This document shows positions 1 to 5,872 of a DNA stretch of 7,403 bases, one piece after another. Source of the DNA: Oscillibacter sp. UBA6647. Its GTDB lineage: Bacteria > Bacillota > Clostridia > Oscillospirales > Oscillospiraceae. The notes beneath the pieces were generated by a model. That model was not told the origin of the DNA and did not search any database. It was given only the letters and a program-made list of their open reading frames with translations. The position numbers and the translations under genes are program-made. How positions within the stretch are numbered: the stretch's first letter is position 1; every line of letters starts with the position of its first letter. Where the stretch lies: NCBI GenBank assembly GCA_002455655.1, contig DKLF01000026.1:1-7403 (forward strand), in the 5' to 3' direction.

Positions 1-474
1 CTGACGCAGTTTTTCATACAAATCAATGTTGGGGCTGGGCAAGGCTGTTTTCGCGCCCTCCACCAAAATTCCCCGTACCGGCTCCAAAAGCAGCTTGCAT
101 AGGATTTCCCGTTCCCGCATCACTTCATTCTCCGTGGAAAACACCAGCGTGGAATAGCCCTCCTGCGCAAAAACGGTCTGCGCGTCATGGAGCACCGTCG
201 GGAAAATGTAGTCGTCCAAAAAGGATGTAATCACCGCAACCTGACGGGAGGCAATATCCACCGGTTTTCCGGTGGCATAGATGCCGCTGCCCTGCCGGGT
301 TGCCACCAGCCCCTCCTCGGCCAAAAGCTGAATTGCGTGCCGCACGGTCTGCCGGCTCATCCGATATCGCCGGGCCAGCTCCGCTTCCGTGGGAAATTTG
401 TAGCCGCCTGAAATGCCCCCGCGGAGCAGCTCCTCCCGCAGGATGCCGGCTAAAATACTGTACTTTGACGCCAT
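1..474 (-). CDS. araR: AraR-type transcriptional repressor, GntR winged helix plus LacI-like sensor domain (5' part; C-terminus beyond left edge)
   Basis: This is a DNA-binding sugar-responsive repressor, running leftward and open at the window edge, so only residues 1-158 are seen. Residues about 1-67 form a GntR-type winged helix, with FPTEAELARRY (27-37), the recognition helix SRQTVRHAIQLLAEEGL (40-56) and the wing RQGSGIYA (60-67). From about residue 77 a periplasmic-binding-protein-like sensor domain begins (RQVAVITSFLDDYIFP, 77-92), followed by a GYS motif and a GILVEGAKTAL stretch. This domain order and the DYIFP and PNIDLYEKL motifs match, from memory, Bacillus subtilis AraR, the L-arabinose-responsive repressor of arabinose catabolism and uptake genes. 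The start is the ATG complementary to 472-474, preceded by an AGAGGTGG ribosome binding site at good spacing. The gene is divergent from a sugar transport and kinase operon, which it probably represses together with itself. The ligand is inferred from the family and context; another pentose cannot be excluded. Confidence 0.9.
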   Translation of the reverse strand, partial: MASKYSILAGILREELLRGGISGGYKFPTEAELARRYRMSRQTVRHAIQLLAEEGLVATRQGSGIYATGKPVDIASRQVAVITSFLDDYIFPTVLHDAQTVFAQEGYSTLVFSTENEVMREREILCKLLLEPVRGILVEGAKTALPSPNIDLYEKLRQ

Positions 475-508
475 TGTATCCACCTCTGTCTCTATGATCA
501 ATAGTTTG

Positions 509-517
509 ATTATACCA
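509..517 (-). promoter_or_regulatory. Probable extended -10 promoter of the araR-type gene
   Basis: On the minus strand this reads TGGTATAAT, a perfect TATAAT with the TG of an extended -10 element, about 35 bp upstream of the repressor start codon. The -35 region is poor (TTAGCT at 18 bp spacing), as is common for extended -10 promoters. Transcription would begin near position 502, giving a leader of about 28 nt. Next to the predicted start lies a near-palindrome, CTATTGATCATAG on the minus strand (493-505), which could be an operator or chance. Confidence 0.55.
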
Positions 518-604
518 GAGTTACCATAATATAGCTAAAAAATTAAGTTAATTTTTCTGTGATTTTTGCAATGTGCCCAAAACAAATTTTGAAACTTATC
601 ACAT

Positions 605-620
605 CTTTGTACAAGAAATT
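605..620 (+). promoter_or_regulatory. Weak AraR-like half-site (TTTGTAC)
   Basis: The 16-mer CTTTGTACAAGAAATT contains the half-site TTTGTAC, which matches the left half of the AraR operator consensus as I remember it (ATTTGTACGTACAAAT), and a local TTGTACAA palindrome. The right half is degenerate, with about 10 of 16 positions agreeing. It lies in the middle of the divergent region, far from the best rightward promoter. Confidence 0.25.
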
Positions 621-632
621 GGACATGCAGAC

Positions 633-769
633 CATAAAATAATCCACTTTTCAAAAGGAAGTTCCCGCCCTCGGACATAAAATGGGCAAGTATGTATACC
701 CTCTGCCGCTTGTGAGAACATGGCTGGAATCATAAAATTTTAAACAAATGCATAGTTAGACCGTAAAAT
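633..769 (+). repeat. Four spaced copies of the motif CRTAAAAT
   Basis: CATAAAAT occurs at 633-640, 676-683 and 731-738, and CGTAAAAT at 762-769. Three of the four are preceded by GAC or GGA-like bases (AGACCATAAAAT, CGGACATAAAAT, TTAGACCGTAAAAT). Start-to-start distances are 43, 55 and 31 bp, close to 4, 5 and 3 helical turns, so the copies would lie roughly on the same DNA face. This is what an array of activator or response-regulator sites can look like, but A/T-rich DNA also makes such octamers by chance. Confidence 0.4.
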
Positions 770-779
770 ATTAAACAAA
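731..779 (+). repeat. Imperfect 18-bp direct repeat, 31 bp apart
   Basis: CATAAAATTTTAAACAAA (731-748) and CGTAAAATATTAAACAAA (762-779) agree at 16 of 18 positions, with starts 31 bp apart, about three helical turns. The pair lies 24-72 bp upstream of the first candidate rightward promoter and about 110-155 bp upstream of the better one. The spacing and position fit a pair of direct-repeat sites for a DNA-binding protein; no known operator is recognised. Confidence 0.55.
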
Positions 780-808
780 AAATCAGTAAAAAGCAACTAC
801 TCTTGAAA

Positions 809-824
809 AATTGTACGTTACTTT
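809..824 (+). promoter_or_regulatory. Candidate AraR operator, left half strong; overlaps a possible promoter
   Basis: AATTGTACGTTACTTT matches the left half and centre of the remembered AraR consensus (TTGTACGT) while the right half is poor. It falls between a possible -35 TTGAAA (803-808) and a weak -10 TAAATT (826-831), which are 17 bp apart. A repressor bound here would block that promoter. Both the promoter and the operator are tentative. Confidence 0.35.
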
Positions 825-847
825 TTAAATTTTGTGAAATTTGTTTT

Positions 848-863
848 GTTTATGCATACAAAT
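848..863 (+). promoter_or_regulatory. Candidate AraR operator upstream of the rightward promoter
   Basis: GTTTATGCATACAAAT agrees at about 12 of 16 positions with the remembered AraR consensus ATTTGTACGTACAAAT, and its right half (TACAAAT) is perfect. Its centre lies 39 bp from that of the candidate at 809-824, close to four helical turns, which would suit cooperative binding or a small loop. A further GTACAAG half-site follows at 875-881. The site lies 24 bp upstream of the -35 at 888. Confidence 0.4.
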
Positions 864-887
864 ATGGTGAAATAGTACAAGCACATA

Positions 888-916
888 TTGACTTTATGAC
901 TAGAATCAGGTTTAAT
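888..916 (+). promoter_or_regulatory. Probable main promoter of the transport-kinase operon
   Basis: A -35 TTGACT (888-893, 5 of 6 matches to TTGACA), a spacer of exactly 17 bp and a -10 TTTAAT (911-916, 5 of 6 to TATAAT) form the best sigma-A-type promoter in the region. Transcription would start around 922-924, giving an untranslated leader of about 86 nt before the lipoprotein start at 1009. The competing candidate at 803-831 has a weaker -10. Confidence 0.55.
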
Positions 917-956
917 GCAGACAAGAAAGCCTGACGGAGGAAGGAAGTACCTTTGG

Positions 957-989
957 ATGACGGCTCTCGTACCACACCAAACGCGATGA
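957..989 (+). CDS. Possible 10-codon leader peptide (MTALVPHQTR)
   Basis: This short frame begins with ATG at 957 and ends with TGA at 987-989. A purine-rich, ribosome-binding-like stretch, GGAGGAAGGAAG, lies at 936-947, 9-20 nt upstream, which is stronger in sequence than the site of the following lipoprotein gene but a little far from the ATG. The stop codon overlaps an ATG at 986-988 that opens a second mini-ORF. No family is recognisable at this length. It could be a translated leader affecting expression of the lipoprotein gene, or a chance frame beneath an unused ribosome site. Confidence 0.25.
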   Translation: MTALVPHQTR

Positions 990-1012
990 ATGAAAGTGAG
1001 GATGAAACATGA
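986..1012 (+). CDS. Possible 8-codon mini-ORF coupled to the lipoprotein gene (MNESEDET)
   Basis: The frame starts with ATG at 986-988, overlapping the TGA of the previous mini-ORF, and stops with TGA at 1010-1012, overlapping the lipoprotein start codon in an ATGA arrangement. It has no ribosome binding site of its own and contains the GTGAGG site (996-1001) that serves the lipoprotein gene. The double overlap would allow ribosomes to pass from leader to lipoprotein gene by termination-reinitiation, but it may be coincidental. Confidence 0.2.
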   Translation: MNESEDET

Positions 1013-2025
1013 AAAAGTTGCTTAGTCTTGCATTGTCTCTGTGCATGGTTCTCGCTCTGGCCGCCTGTGGCGGCAACGGCAGCGCTCCCGCCGGGAGCGC
1101 TGGTTCCGCCGGAAGCGCCTCCTCTGCCCCCGCGGGCGGCAGCGACCTGATCAAAGTCGGTATCATCAACAACGACCCCAATGAATCCGGCTATCGCACC
1201 GCCAATGATAAGGATATGAAGGCCACCTTTACCGAGGCCAACGGCTATGAGGCTTCCTTCGCGTACAGTCTGAAAAATGACGAGCAGATCGCCGCCGCCC
1301 AGAAGTTCATTCAGGACGAGGTGGATTATCTGCTGATCTCCGCGGCAGGCACCTCCGGCTGGGATTCCGTCCTGCAGGATGCGCAGACCGCCGGCATTCA
1401 GGTCATCCTGTTCGACCGTACCATTGACGCGGATGAGAGCCTGTATGTGGCTTCCATCGTCTCCGACATGGCCAAGGAAGGCCAGACCGCCGTGGATTGG
1501 CTGGCGGGCCAGAAGCTGGATACATATAACGTCATCCATATCCAGGGCGTGATGGGCTCCGCCGCGCAGATCGGGCGCACCGGCGCGTTGGACGCGATGG
1601 TGGCCGCCAATGACAACTGGAACATGATTACCCAGCAGACCGCCGAGTGGAACGCGGAAACCGCACAGCAGATTGTGCAGTCCGTCATCGACTCCGGCAA
1701 GTCCTTCAACGTCATCTATGCCGAGAATGACGACATGGCCAAGGGCGCCGTGGCCGCGCTGGACAAGGCCAACATTTCTCACGGCGTGAACGGCGACGTC
1801 ATCGTCATGGGCTTCGACTGCAACAAGTGGGCGCTTGAAGAGCTGCTGGCCGGCAACTGGAACTATGACGGACAGTGCAACCCGTTCCAGGCCTCCTACA
1901 TCAACGACATTATCCATGAGCTGGAGAAGGGCAACGCCCCCGCCCAGAAGGTTGTCATCATGGACGAGAAGGGCTTTGACGCCTCCACCATCACGCAGGC
2001 CGACGTGGATACCTACGGTATCTAA
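1009..2025 (+). CDS. ytfQ: Sugar ABC transporter substrate-binding lipoprotein, YtfQ family
   Basis: This 338-residue lipoprotein captures sugar outside the membrane for the importer encoded downstream. Residues 1-19 are a signal peptide (KK, then a hydrophobic stretch) ending in the lipobox LAAC with the lipidated Cys at 20. A low-complexity Gly/Ala/Ser/Pro linker (21-45) leads to a type I periplasmic-binding-protein fold (Peripla_BP_4-like) from about residue 46. Motifs typical of the galactofuranose-binding YtfQ group are present: ESGYR (59-63), TSGWDSVLQDA (115-125), FDRTID (135-140) and IYAENDDM (236-243). Ribose- and galactose-binding relatives differ at these places. The start is fixed by an in-frame TGA at 1003-1005 and a GTGAGG site (996-1001) 7 nt upstream. 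It is first in the operon and followed by a terminator-like hairpin, consistent with high expression. The substrate could be galactofuranose, but the AraR and kinase context favours L-arabinose, perhaps as arabinofuranose (inference). Confidence 0.92.
   Translation: MKKLLSLALSLCMVLALAACGGNGSAPAGSAGSAGSASSAPAGGSDLIKVGIINNDPNESGYRTANDKDMKATFTEANGYEASFAYSLKNDEQIAAAQKFIQDEVDYLLISAAGTSGWDSVLQDAQTAGIQVILFDRTIDADESLYVASIVSDMAKEGQTAVDWLAGQKLDTYNVIHIQGVMGSAAQIGRTGALDAMVAANDNWNMITQQTAEWNAETAQQIVQSVIDSGKSFNVIYAENDDMAKGAVAALDKANISHGVNGDVIVMGFDCNKWALEELLAGNWNYDGQCNPFQASYINDIIHELEKGNAPAQKVVIMDEKGFDASTITQADVDTYGI
1080..1102 (+). other. Perfect 10-bp hairpin inside the lipoprotein linker codons
   Basis: CAGCGCTCCC (1080-1089) and GGGAGCGCTG (1093-1102) are exact reverse complements around a 3-nt GCC loop, 71 nt into the lipoprotein reading frame. 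A smaller TTCC-GCC-GGAA hairpin with the same loop follows directly (1104-1114). The bases encode the Gly/Ala/Ser linker after the lipidated cysteine. No T-tract follows, so it is not a terminator. It may slow translation during lipoprotein export, protect mRNA, or simply result from the repeated Ser/Ala/Gly codons. Confidence 0.6.
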
Positions 2026-2056
2026 GTTCCGGCAGCGTTAAATCTCAAATAATCCT

Positions 2057-2122
2057 GGGCGCGCGGTACGGCATATTTGGATGCTTGATCCTTGTATCCG
2101 CGCCGCGCGCCCCTTTTATTTT
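2057..2122 (+). terminator. Intra-operon hairpin with T-tract (partial terminator)
   Basis: GGGCGCGCGG (2057-2066) pairs perfectly with CCGCGCGCCC (2103-2112), and after one C comes TTTTATTTT (2114-2122). The 36-nt loop can extend the stem with CGG/CCG (2069-2071 with 2098-2100) and contains a small GGAT/ATCC hairpin (2079-2091). It lies in the 132-nt gap between the binding-protein and ATPase genes. It has the form of an intrinsic terminator. Since no clear promoter follows before the ATPase, readthrough is expected, with the hairpin also protecting the 3' end of a short binding-protein mRNA. This would make the binding protein more abundant than the other components. Confidence 0.8.
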
Positions 2123-2142
2123 CAAGTATCTCATCCTTGACT

Positions 2143-2147
2143 GGAGG
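2143..2147 (+). promoter_or_regulatory. Ribosome binding site that sets the ATPase start
   Basis: GGAGG lies 10 nt before ATG 2158. The reading frame is open upstream to a TTG at 2092, but that start would lie in the loop of the terminator hairpin and lacks a ribosome site. The family's conserved N-terminus (LELRGICKNFPGVRAL) begins just after 2158, so ATG 2158 is preferred. Confidence 0.85.
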
Positions 2148-2157
2148 CGAAGAAGCT

Positions 2158-3675
2158 ATGCAAGAGGGCGCCGTATTGGAACTGCGCGGTATCTGCAAGA
2201 ATTTTCCGGGCGTACGCGCCCTGCAAGATGTGGACTTTACCCTGCGCGAGGGAGAAATCCATGCTCTGATGGGCGAAAACGGTGCGGGAAAATCCACATT
2301 GATCAAGGTTCTCACGGGTGTGTACCCGAAAGACGAGGGGACCATTTACATTCGGGGGTACGACGGCCCGGCCGTCATTAAATCCCCGCAGGACGCGCAG
2401 GAAATGGGCATCAGCACGGTCTATCAGGAAATCACTCTTTGTCCCAACCTGACCGTGGCGGAAAACATGTACATCGGGCGGACAAAGAGTTCGCTGACGA
2501 ACTGGAAAAAGATCAACCGGGACGCGGGGGAGCTTCTGAACACGCTGGGCATCCCGGCAAGTCCCACACAGCAGCTTGCAAGCTGCTCCATTGCCGTGCA
2601 GCAGATGGTTGCCATCGCCCGTGCGGTGGATATGGAGTGCAAGGTACTGATTCTGGACGAACCCACCTCATCTCTGGACGAGCAGGAGGTCGCCAAGCTA
2701 TTTAATCTGATGATAAACTTGAAATCCAAGGGCGTGGGAATTGTCTTCGTCACCCACTTTTTGGATCAGGTATACGAGGTCTGCGACCGCATCACCGTCC
2801 TGCGGGACGGACAGTTGGTTGGAGAATATGTCATAGAGGACCTGCCCAGGGTCCTGCTGGTTTCCAAAATGCTGGGCAAGGAACTGAACGATCTGGACGG
2901 CGTTGGCAAGGCGGAGACGCAGGGCGGATACGACGCGGACGGCGCCTGTGTGATGGAGGCCGTTCAGCTTGCCAGCACGGCTGGAATCAAGCCCTTCGAT
3001 TTCTCCATTCAAAAGGGCGAGGTCAACGGGTTTACGGGCCTTTTGGGCTCCGGCCGCAGCGAATGCGTCCGGGCGCTGTTCGGCGCGGATCGGGCCACCG
3101 GCGGCACTCTTTCCATGAACGGAAAAAAGGTACGGATTTCAAAGCCCTTAGACGCCATGAAGCACGGCATCGGCTATTTGCCCGAGGACCGCAAACAGGA
3201 CGGCATCGTGGGCGATCTGTCCGTCCGGGACAATATTATTCTGGCCCTTCAGGTGATGAAGGGGTTCTTCCGTCCCTTTACCCGGGCGCAGGCGGAGGCA
3301 TTTGCCGATGAGTACATCAAGCTGCTGGACATAAAGACGGCTTCTGCCGATACGCCGGTCAAATCCCTTTCCGGAGGGAATCAGCAAAAGGTCATTTTGG
3401 CCCGCTGGCTGCTGACCAATCCGGTGTTCTTGATTCTTGACGAGCCCACCCGGGGCATTGATATCGGCACCAAGCTGGAAATTCAAAAGCTGGTGCTGAA
3501 GCTGGCGGCGCAGGGCAAGAGCGTCACCTTCATTTCCTCGGAAATCGACGAGATGCTGCGCACCTGCTCCCGCCTGATTGTGATGCGTGACCGCAAGGTG
3601 GTGGGCGAACTGACCGGGGATGACCTGACACAGAACAAGATCATGACGACCATCGCCGGAGGTGAGAATCCATGA
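2158..3675 (+). CDS. ytfR: Sugar ABC transporter ATPase with two nucleotide-binding domains, YtfR/MglA family
   Basis: This 505-residue cytoplasmic ATPase powers the sugar importer and carries two fused ATP-binding domains, the usual arrangement for galactose/ribose-type (CUT2) systems. Domain 1 has Walker A GENGAGKST (39-47), Q-loop Gln90, signature CSIAVQQ (143-149, replacing the usual LSGGQ), Walker B VLILDE (163-168) and switch His200 in VTHFLDQVY. Domain 2 has a degenerate Walker A, GLLGSGRSE (294-302, Arg in place of Lys), a good signature LSGGNQQK (404-411), Walker B FLILDEPTRGID (424-435), and Ser461 (SSE) in the switch position. Domain 2 is thus probably weak in hydrolysis, as in RbsA and MglA. 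The motifs CSIAVQQ, THFLDQVY and PFDFSIQKGE closely follow E. coli YtfR as I remember it. Length is normal for the family. Its stop overlaps the next start by 4 nt (ATGA), indicating translational coupling to the first permease. Confidence 0.93.
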   Translation: MQEGAVLELRGICKNFPGVRALQDVDFTLREGEIHALMGENGAGKSTLIKVLTGVYPKDEGTIYIRGYDGPAVIKSPQDAQEMGISTVYQEITLCPNLTVAENMYIGRTKSSLTNWKKINRDAGELLNTLGIPASPTQQLASCSIAVQQMVAIARAVDMECKVLILDEPTSSLDEQEVAKLFNLMINLKSKGVGIVFVTHFLDQVYEVCDRITVLRDGQLVGEYVIEDLPRVLLVSKMLGKELNDLDGVGKAETQGGYDADGACVMEAVQLASTAGIKPFDFSIQKGEVNGFTGLLGSGRSECVRALFGADRATGGTLSMNGKKVRISKPLDAMKHGIGYLPEDRKQDGIVGDLSVRDNIILALQVMKGFFRPFTRAQAEAFADEYIKLLDIKTASADTPVKSLSGGNQQKVILARWLLTNPVFLILDEPTRGIDIGTKLEIQKLVLKLAAQGKSVTFISSEIDEMLRTCSRLIVMRDRKVVGELTGDDLTQNKIMTTIAGGENP

Positions 3676-4793
3676 CAACATCTACAAAAACACCCGTTCA
3701 GGCACCGCCGCAGCGTGTGAAAACAGGTTCGCTGCTCTCCCGCCTGACCCGGCATCAAATCTTTATCCCCATTGCGGCGCTGCTGATTCTGGTGGTATTC
3801 AATTTGATTGCCGACCCGTCCTTTTTCGCCATCTCATTGGACCACAACAGCGCCGGGAATCCGGTTCTGTCGGGATATCTCATCACGATTTTAGACAATG
3901 CCTCCGAGCTGGTAATCCTCGCCATCGGCATGACACTGGTGACGGCCGCCTCCGGCGGACAGGACATCAGCGTGGGTGCAGCTATTGCCATCGGCGGCAG
4001 CGTGGTGCTGCGGGTGCTGTGCGGGACGGACTCCCGGCCGGAGGTGCTCCATGCACCCATTATCGTGGCCTTTCTCGTGTGCTGCCTTGTGTCCATGCTT
4101 TTCGGCGCGTTCAACGGCGTGCTGGTGGCCTATTTTAAAATTCAGCCCATGGTGGCAACGCTGATTTTGTTTACGGCAGGCCGCTCCATCGCCGCATGGA
4201 TCAACAACAACGAGCTTCCCATTATCAGCGACGCGACCTTCGGCTATTTCGGCAACTTTATTCCCGGCATTCCAATCCCCACGCCGGTCTTTATCGCCGT
4301 CGTCTGTATGATTGTCATTGCAGTGGCACTGAAATTTACGAATCTGGGGCTGTATACCCAGTCGGTGGGCATCAACGCCCACTCCTCCCGGCTCAACGGA
4401 ATTGACCCCGCCTTCATCAAGTTTATCACCTATGTGATTATGGGGCTTTGTGTGGCGGTGGCGGGCTTTATCAAGGTCAGCCGCTTTTCCACCATCAACT
4501 ACTCCGTGGTGGCCAAGGATATCGAGATGGACGCGATTTTGGCGGTAGCTTTGGGCGGCAGCGCCCTCAGCGGCGGCAAATTTAACATGACCGCGTCCAT
4601 TCTGGGCGCGTACGTCATTCAGTTCCTCACCACCACACTGTTCAAGTTCAACGTGGTGTCCAGCGCGCTGCCGGCGTATAAGGCCGTGGTGGTCATCCTG
4701 CTGGTGGTTTTGAGCGCCCCCGTGGTCCGGGAGAGGCTGGGGATTCTCGCCAAGAGATTCTCGCCTGCAAAACCGGCAAAGGAGGTGGGTTAA
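3672..4793 (+). CDS. ytfT: Sugar ABC transporter permease, YtfT-like
   Basis: This 373-residue inner-membrane protein is one of the two permease subunits forming the sugar channel (BPD_transp_2 family, shared with RbsC, XylH and AraH). After a hydrophilic N-terminal tail of about 30 residues, hydrophobic segments continue to about residue 355, consistent with 8-10 membrane spans. The family motif appears as SGGQDISVG (94-102), where most relatives, including the second permease here, have GGIDxSVG. Other family stretches are KIQPMVATLILFTAGR and MDAILAVALGGSALSGG. Compared with E. coli YtfT (about 340 residues, from memory) it is slightly longer, partly from its N-terminus and a loop around residues 116-125. 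It starts within the ATPase stop (ATGA), so it is translationally coupled, and ends one base before the next permease. Confidence 0.92.
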   Translation: MTTSTKTPVQAPPQRVKTGSLLSRLTRHQIFIPIAALLILVVFNLIADPSFFAISLDHNSAGNPVLSGYLITILDNASELVILAIGMTLVTAASGGQDISVGAAIAIGGSVVLRVLCGTDSRPEVLHAPIIVAFLVCCLVSMLFGAFNGVLVAYFKIQPMVATLILFTAGRSIAAWINNNELPIISDATFGYFGNFIPGIPIPTPVFIAVVCMIVIAVALKFTNLGLYTQSVGINAHSSRLNGIDPAFIKFITYVIMGLCVAVAGFIKVSRFSTINYSVVAKDIEMDAILAVALGGSALSGGKFNMTASILGAYVIQFLTTTLFKFNVVSSALPAYKAVVVILLVVLSAPVVRERLGILAKRFSPAKPAKEVG

Positions 4794-4794
4794 T

Positions 4795-5853
4795 ATGCCG
4801 ACCGCAAACATTGTGACGGCGGGGAAAACGCCCCGGCTGAAAAGCCGCGGAGGCATTTCCGACACGAACCTGCTTCTGCTGATCACCATTTCCGTATTCA
4901 TTGCCATGTACATCTGTGCGATTTTGTTCCTGGGCTCCGGCTTCTTGAAGCCCCAGACCTTTTTCAACATTCTTAACGAAAATGCCAGCCTCATCATTCT
5001 CTCCTGCGGCATGAGCATCGTCATGATTACTGGGGGTATCGACATCTCCGTGGGTACGCTGACGGCGCTGGTATGCATGAGCTGTGCCGTCCATCTGGAC
5101 TATCAGGGTGGCAGCGTGGTCACGTCGCTTCTGCTGGCGCTGGGCATCGGGCTGGCGTTCGGGATTGTTCAGGGCTTTTTGATTGCCTATCTGGAGATTC
5201 AGCCCTTTATCGTCACTCTGGCGGGTATGTTTTTCGCCAAGGGGATGACCACCATCGTCAACGCCACCCAGTTCAATGTGGAGAATGAAGCGTTTCGGGC
5301 ACTGAAGGCCACCCGAATCTATGTGCCGGGGATGGGCTCTGTCAACAAGCTGGGCGCTTATGTGCCCGCTTATGTGGAGATCGGCGTGGTGGTGGCGGTG
5401 GTCACGGCAATCCTGCTGTTCTGCCTGCTGCGCTGGACCAGACTGGGCCGCAATTTTTACGCCGTGGGCGGCAACACCCAAAGCGCCAACATGCTGGGCA
5501 TCAACGCCAAGCGCACCAAATTCATGGCCTACCTGCTCTGCGGCCTGCTGGCGGGCATCGGCGGCTTTGTGTACTTCCTCCATGTGGGGTCCGGTTCTCC
5601 CTCCCACGCCAGCGGCGCGGAGATGAACGCCATTGCCTCCTCCATCATCGGCGGAACAATGTTGACCGGCGGCGTGGGTAACATTGCGGGTACGTTTTTC
5701 GGCGTGCTGTCTCTGAGTACCATCAAGAATATCGTCTCCTCTCTGGGGCTGGACGAGGCATGGTGGACCAACATCACCGTGGCGGCCATGATCTGCCTGT
5801 TCCTGGTGATTCAAAGCGTGGTTCTCCTGCGCAAAAACAAGAGCAAGCAGTAA
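4795..5853 (+). CDS. yjfF: Sugar ABC transporter permease, YjfF-like
   Basis: This 352-residue membrane protein is the second, non-identical permease subunit; YtfQRT-type importers use a heterodimer of two permeases. It has a short basic N-terminus, then repeated hydrophobic spans to about residue 345 and a basic tail (RKNKSKQ). The family motif is the canonical TGGIDISVG (79-87). LAGMFFAKG and SSIIGGTMLTGGVGNIAGT match the YjfF group, as does the end region DEAWWTNITVAAMICLF, resembling the SSWWTKIAI region of E. coli YjfF (from memory). The start ATG 4795 follows the first permease's stop by one base, with GGAGG (4781-4785) 9 nt upstream inside the previous gene. It is not a recent duplicate of the first permease; the two differ throughout. 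Confidence 0.92.
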   Translation: MPTANIVTAGKTPRLKSRGGISDTNLLLLITISVFIAMYICAILFLGSGFLKPQTFFNILNENASLIILSCGMSIVMITGGIDISVGTLTALVCMSCAVHLDYQGGSVVTSLLLALGIGLAFGIVQGFLIAYLEIQPFIVTLAGMFFAKGMTTIVNATQFNVENEAFRALKATRIYVPGMGSVNKLGAYVPAYVEIGVVVAVVTAILLFCLLRWTRLGRNFYAVGGNTQSANMLGINAKRTKFMAYLLCGLLAGIGGFVYFLHVGSGSPSHASGAEMNAIASSIIGGTMLTGGVGNIAGTFFGVLSLSTIKNIVSSLGLDEAWWTNITVAAMICLFLVIQSVVLLRKNKSKQ

Positions 5854-5857
5854 GCGG

Positions 5858-5863
5858 AAGGAG
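5858..5863 (+). promoter_or_regulatory. Ribosome binding site of the kinase; favours the second ATG
   Basis: AAGGAG lies only 3 nt before ATG 5867 but 9 nt before the in-frame ATG 5873 (ATG-CAT-ATG). Normal spacing of 5-10 nt therefore points to 5873 as the main start, giving a protein two residues shorter. Both ATGs may be used. Confidence 0.7.
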
Positions 5864-5872
5864 CTTATGCAT

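Larger units (their letters stand above)
475..1008. other. Divergent intergenic control region, AT-rich
   Basis: This 534-bp stretch between the divergent repressor and transport operon has no long coding frame and is clearly richer in A and T than the genes around it. It holds the repressor promoter near 509-517, scattered GTAC-containing half-sites, four CRTAAAAT motifs between 633 and 769, two candidate rightward promoters (803-831 and 888-916) and two mini-ORFs at its right end. A weaker promoter-like pair is TTGTGA at 710-715 with TAAAAT at 733-738, 17 bp apart. I see no convincing catabolite-response element, riboswitch or small RNA. The length is generous for a simple two-promoter region, suggesting more than one regulator acts here. 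Confidence 0.7.

Noticed and set aside
187..497. Rightward open frames of 74 and 65 codons
   Set aside because: They lie antisense to the repressor gene, whose leftward frame carries clear GntR and AraR motifs and runs off the left edge; the rightward frames encode low-complexity proteins with no family features.
710..738. Promoter-like pair TTGTGA and TAAAAT with 17-bp spacing
   Set aside because: The -35 matches at only 4 of 6 positions and better candidates lie nearer to the gene. TAAAAT is also part of the repeated motif, so it is not called as a promoter.
475..1008. Catabolite-response (CcpA) element or riboswitch in the control region
   Set aside because: No match to the cre consensus with its central CG and no multi-stem conserved structure could be seen by eye.
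850..1917. 355-codon leftward open frame
   Set aside because: It is antisense to the binding-protein gene, is biased in composition (Gly, Val, His-rich) and extends into the control region; GC-rich codon use produces such antisense frames.
2092..2157. TTG-initiated N-terminal extension of the ATPase
   Set aside because: It would start in the loop of the terminator hairpin without a ribosome site; the GGAGG at 2143-2147 and the family's N-terminus support ATG 2158.
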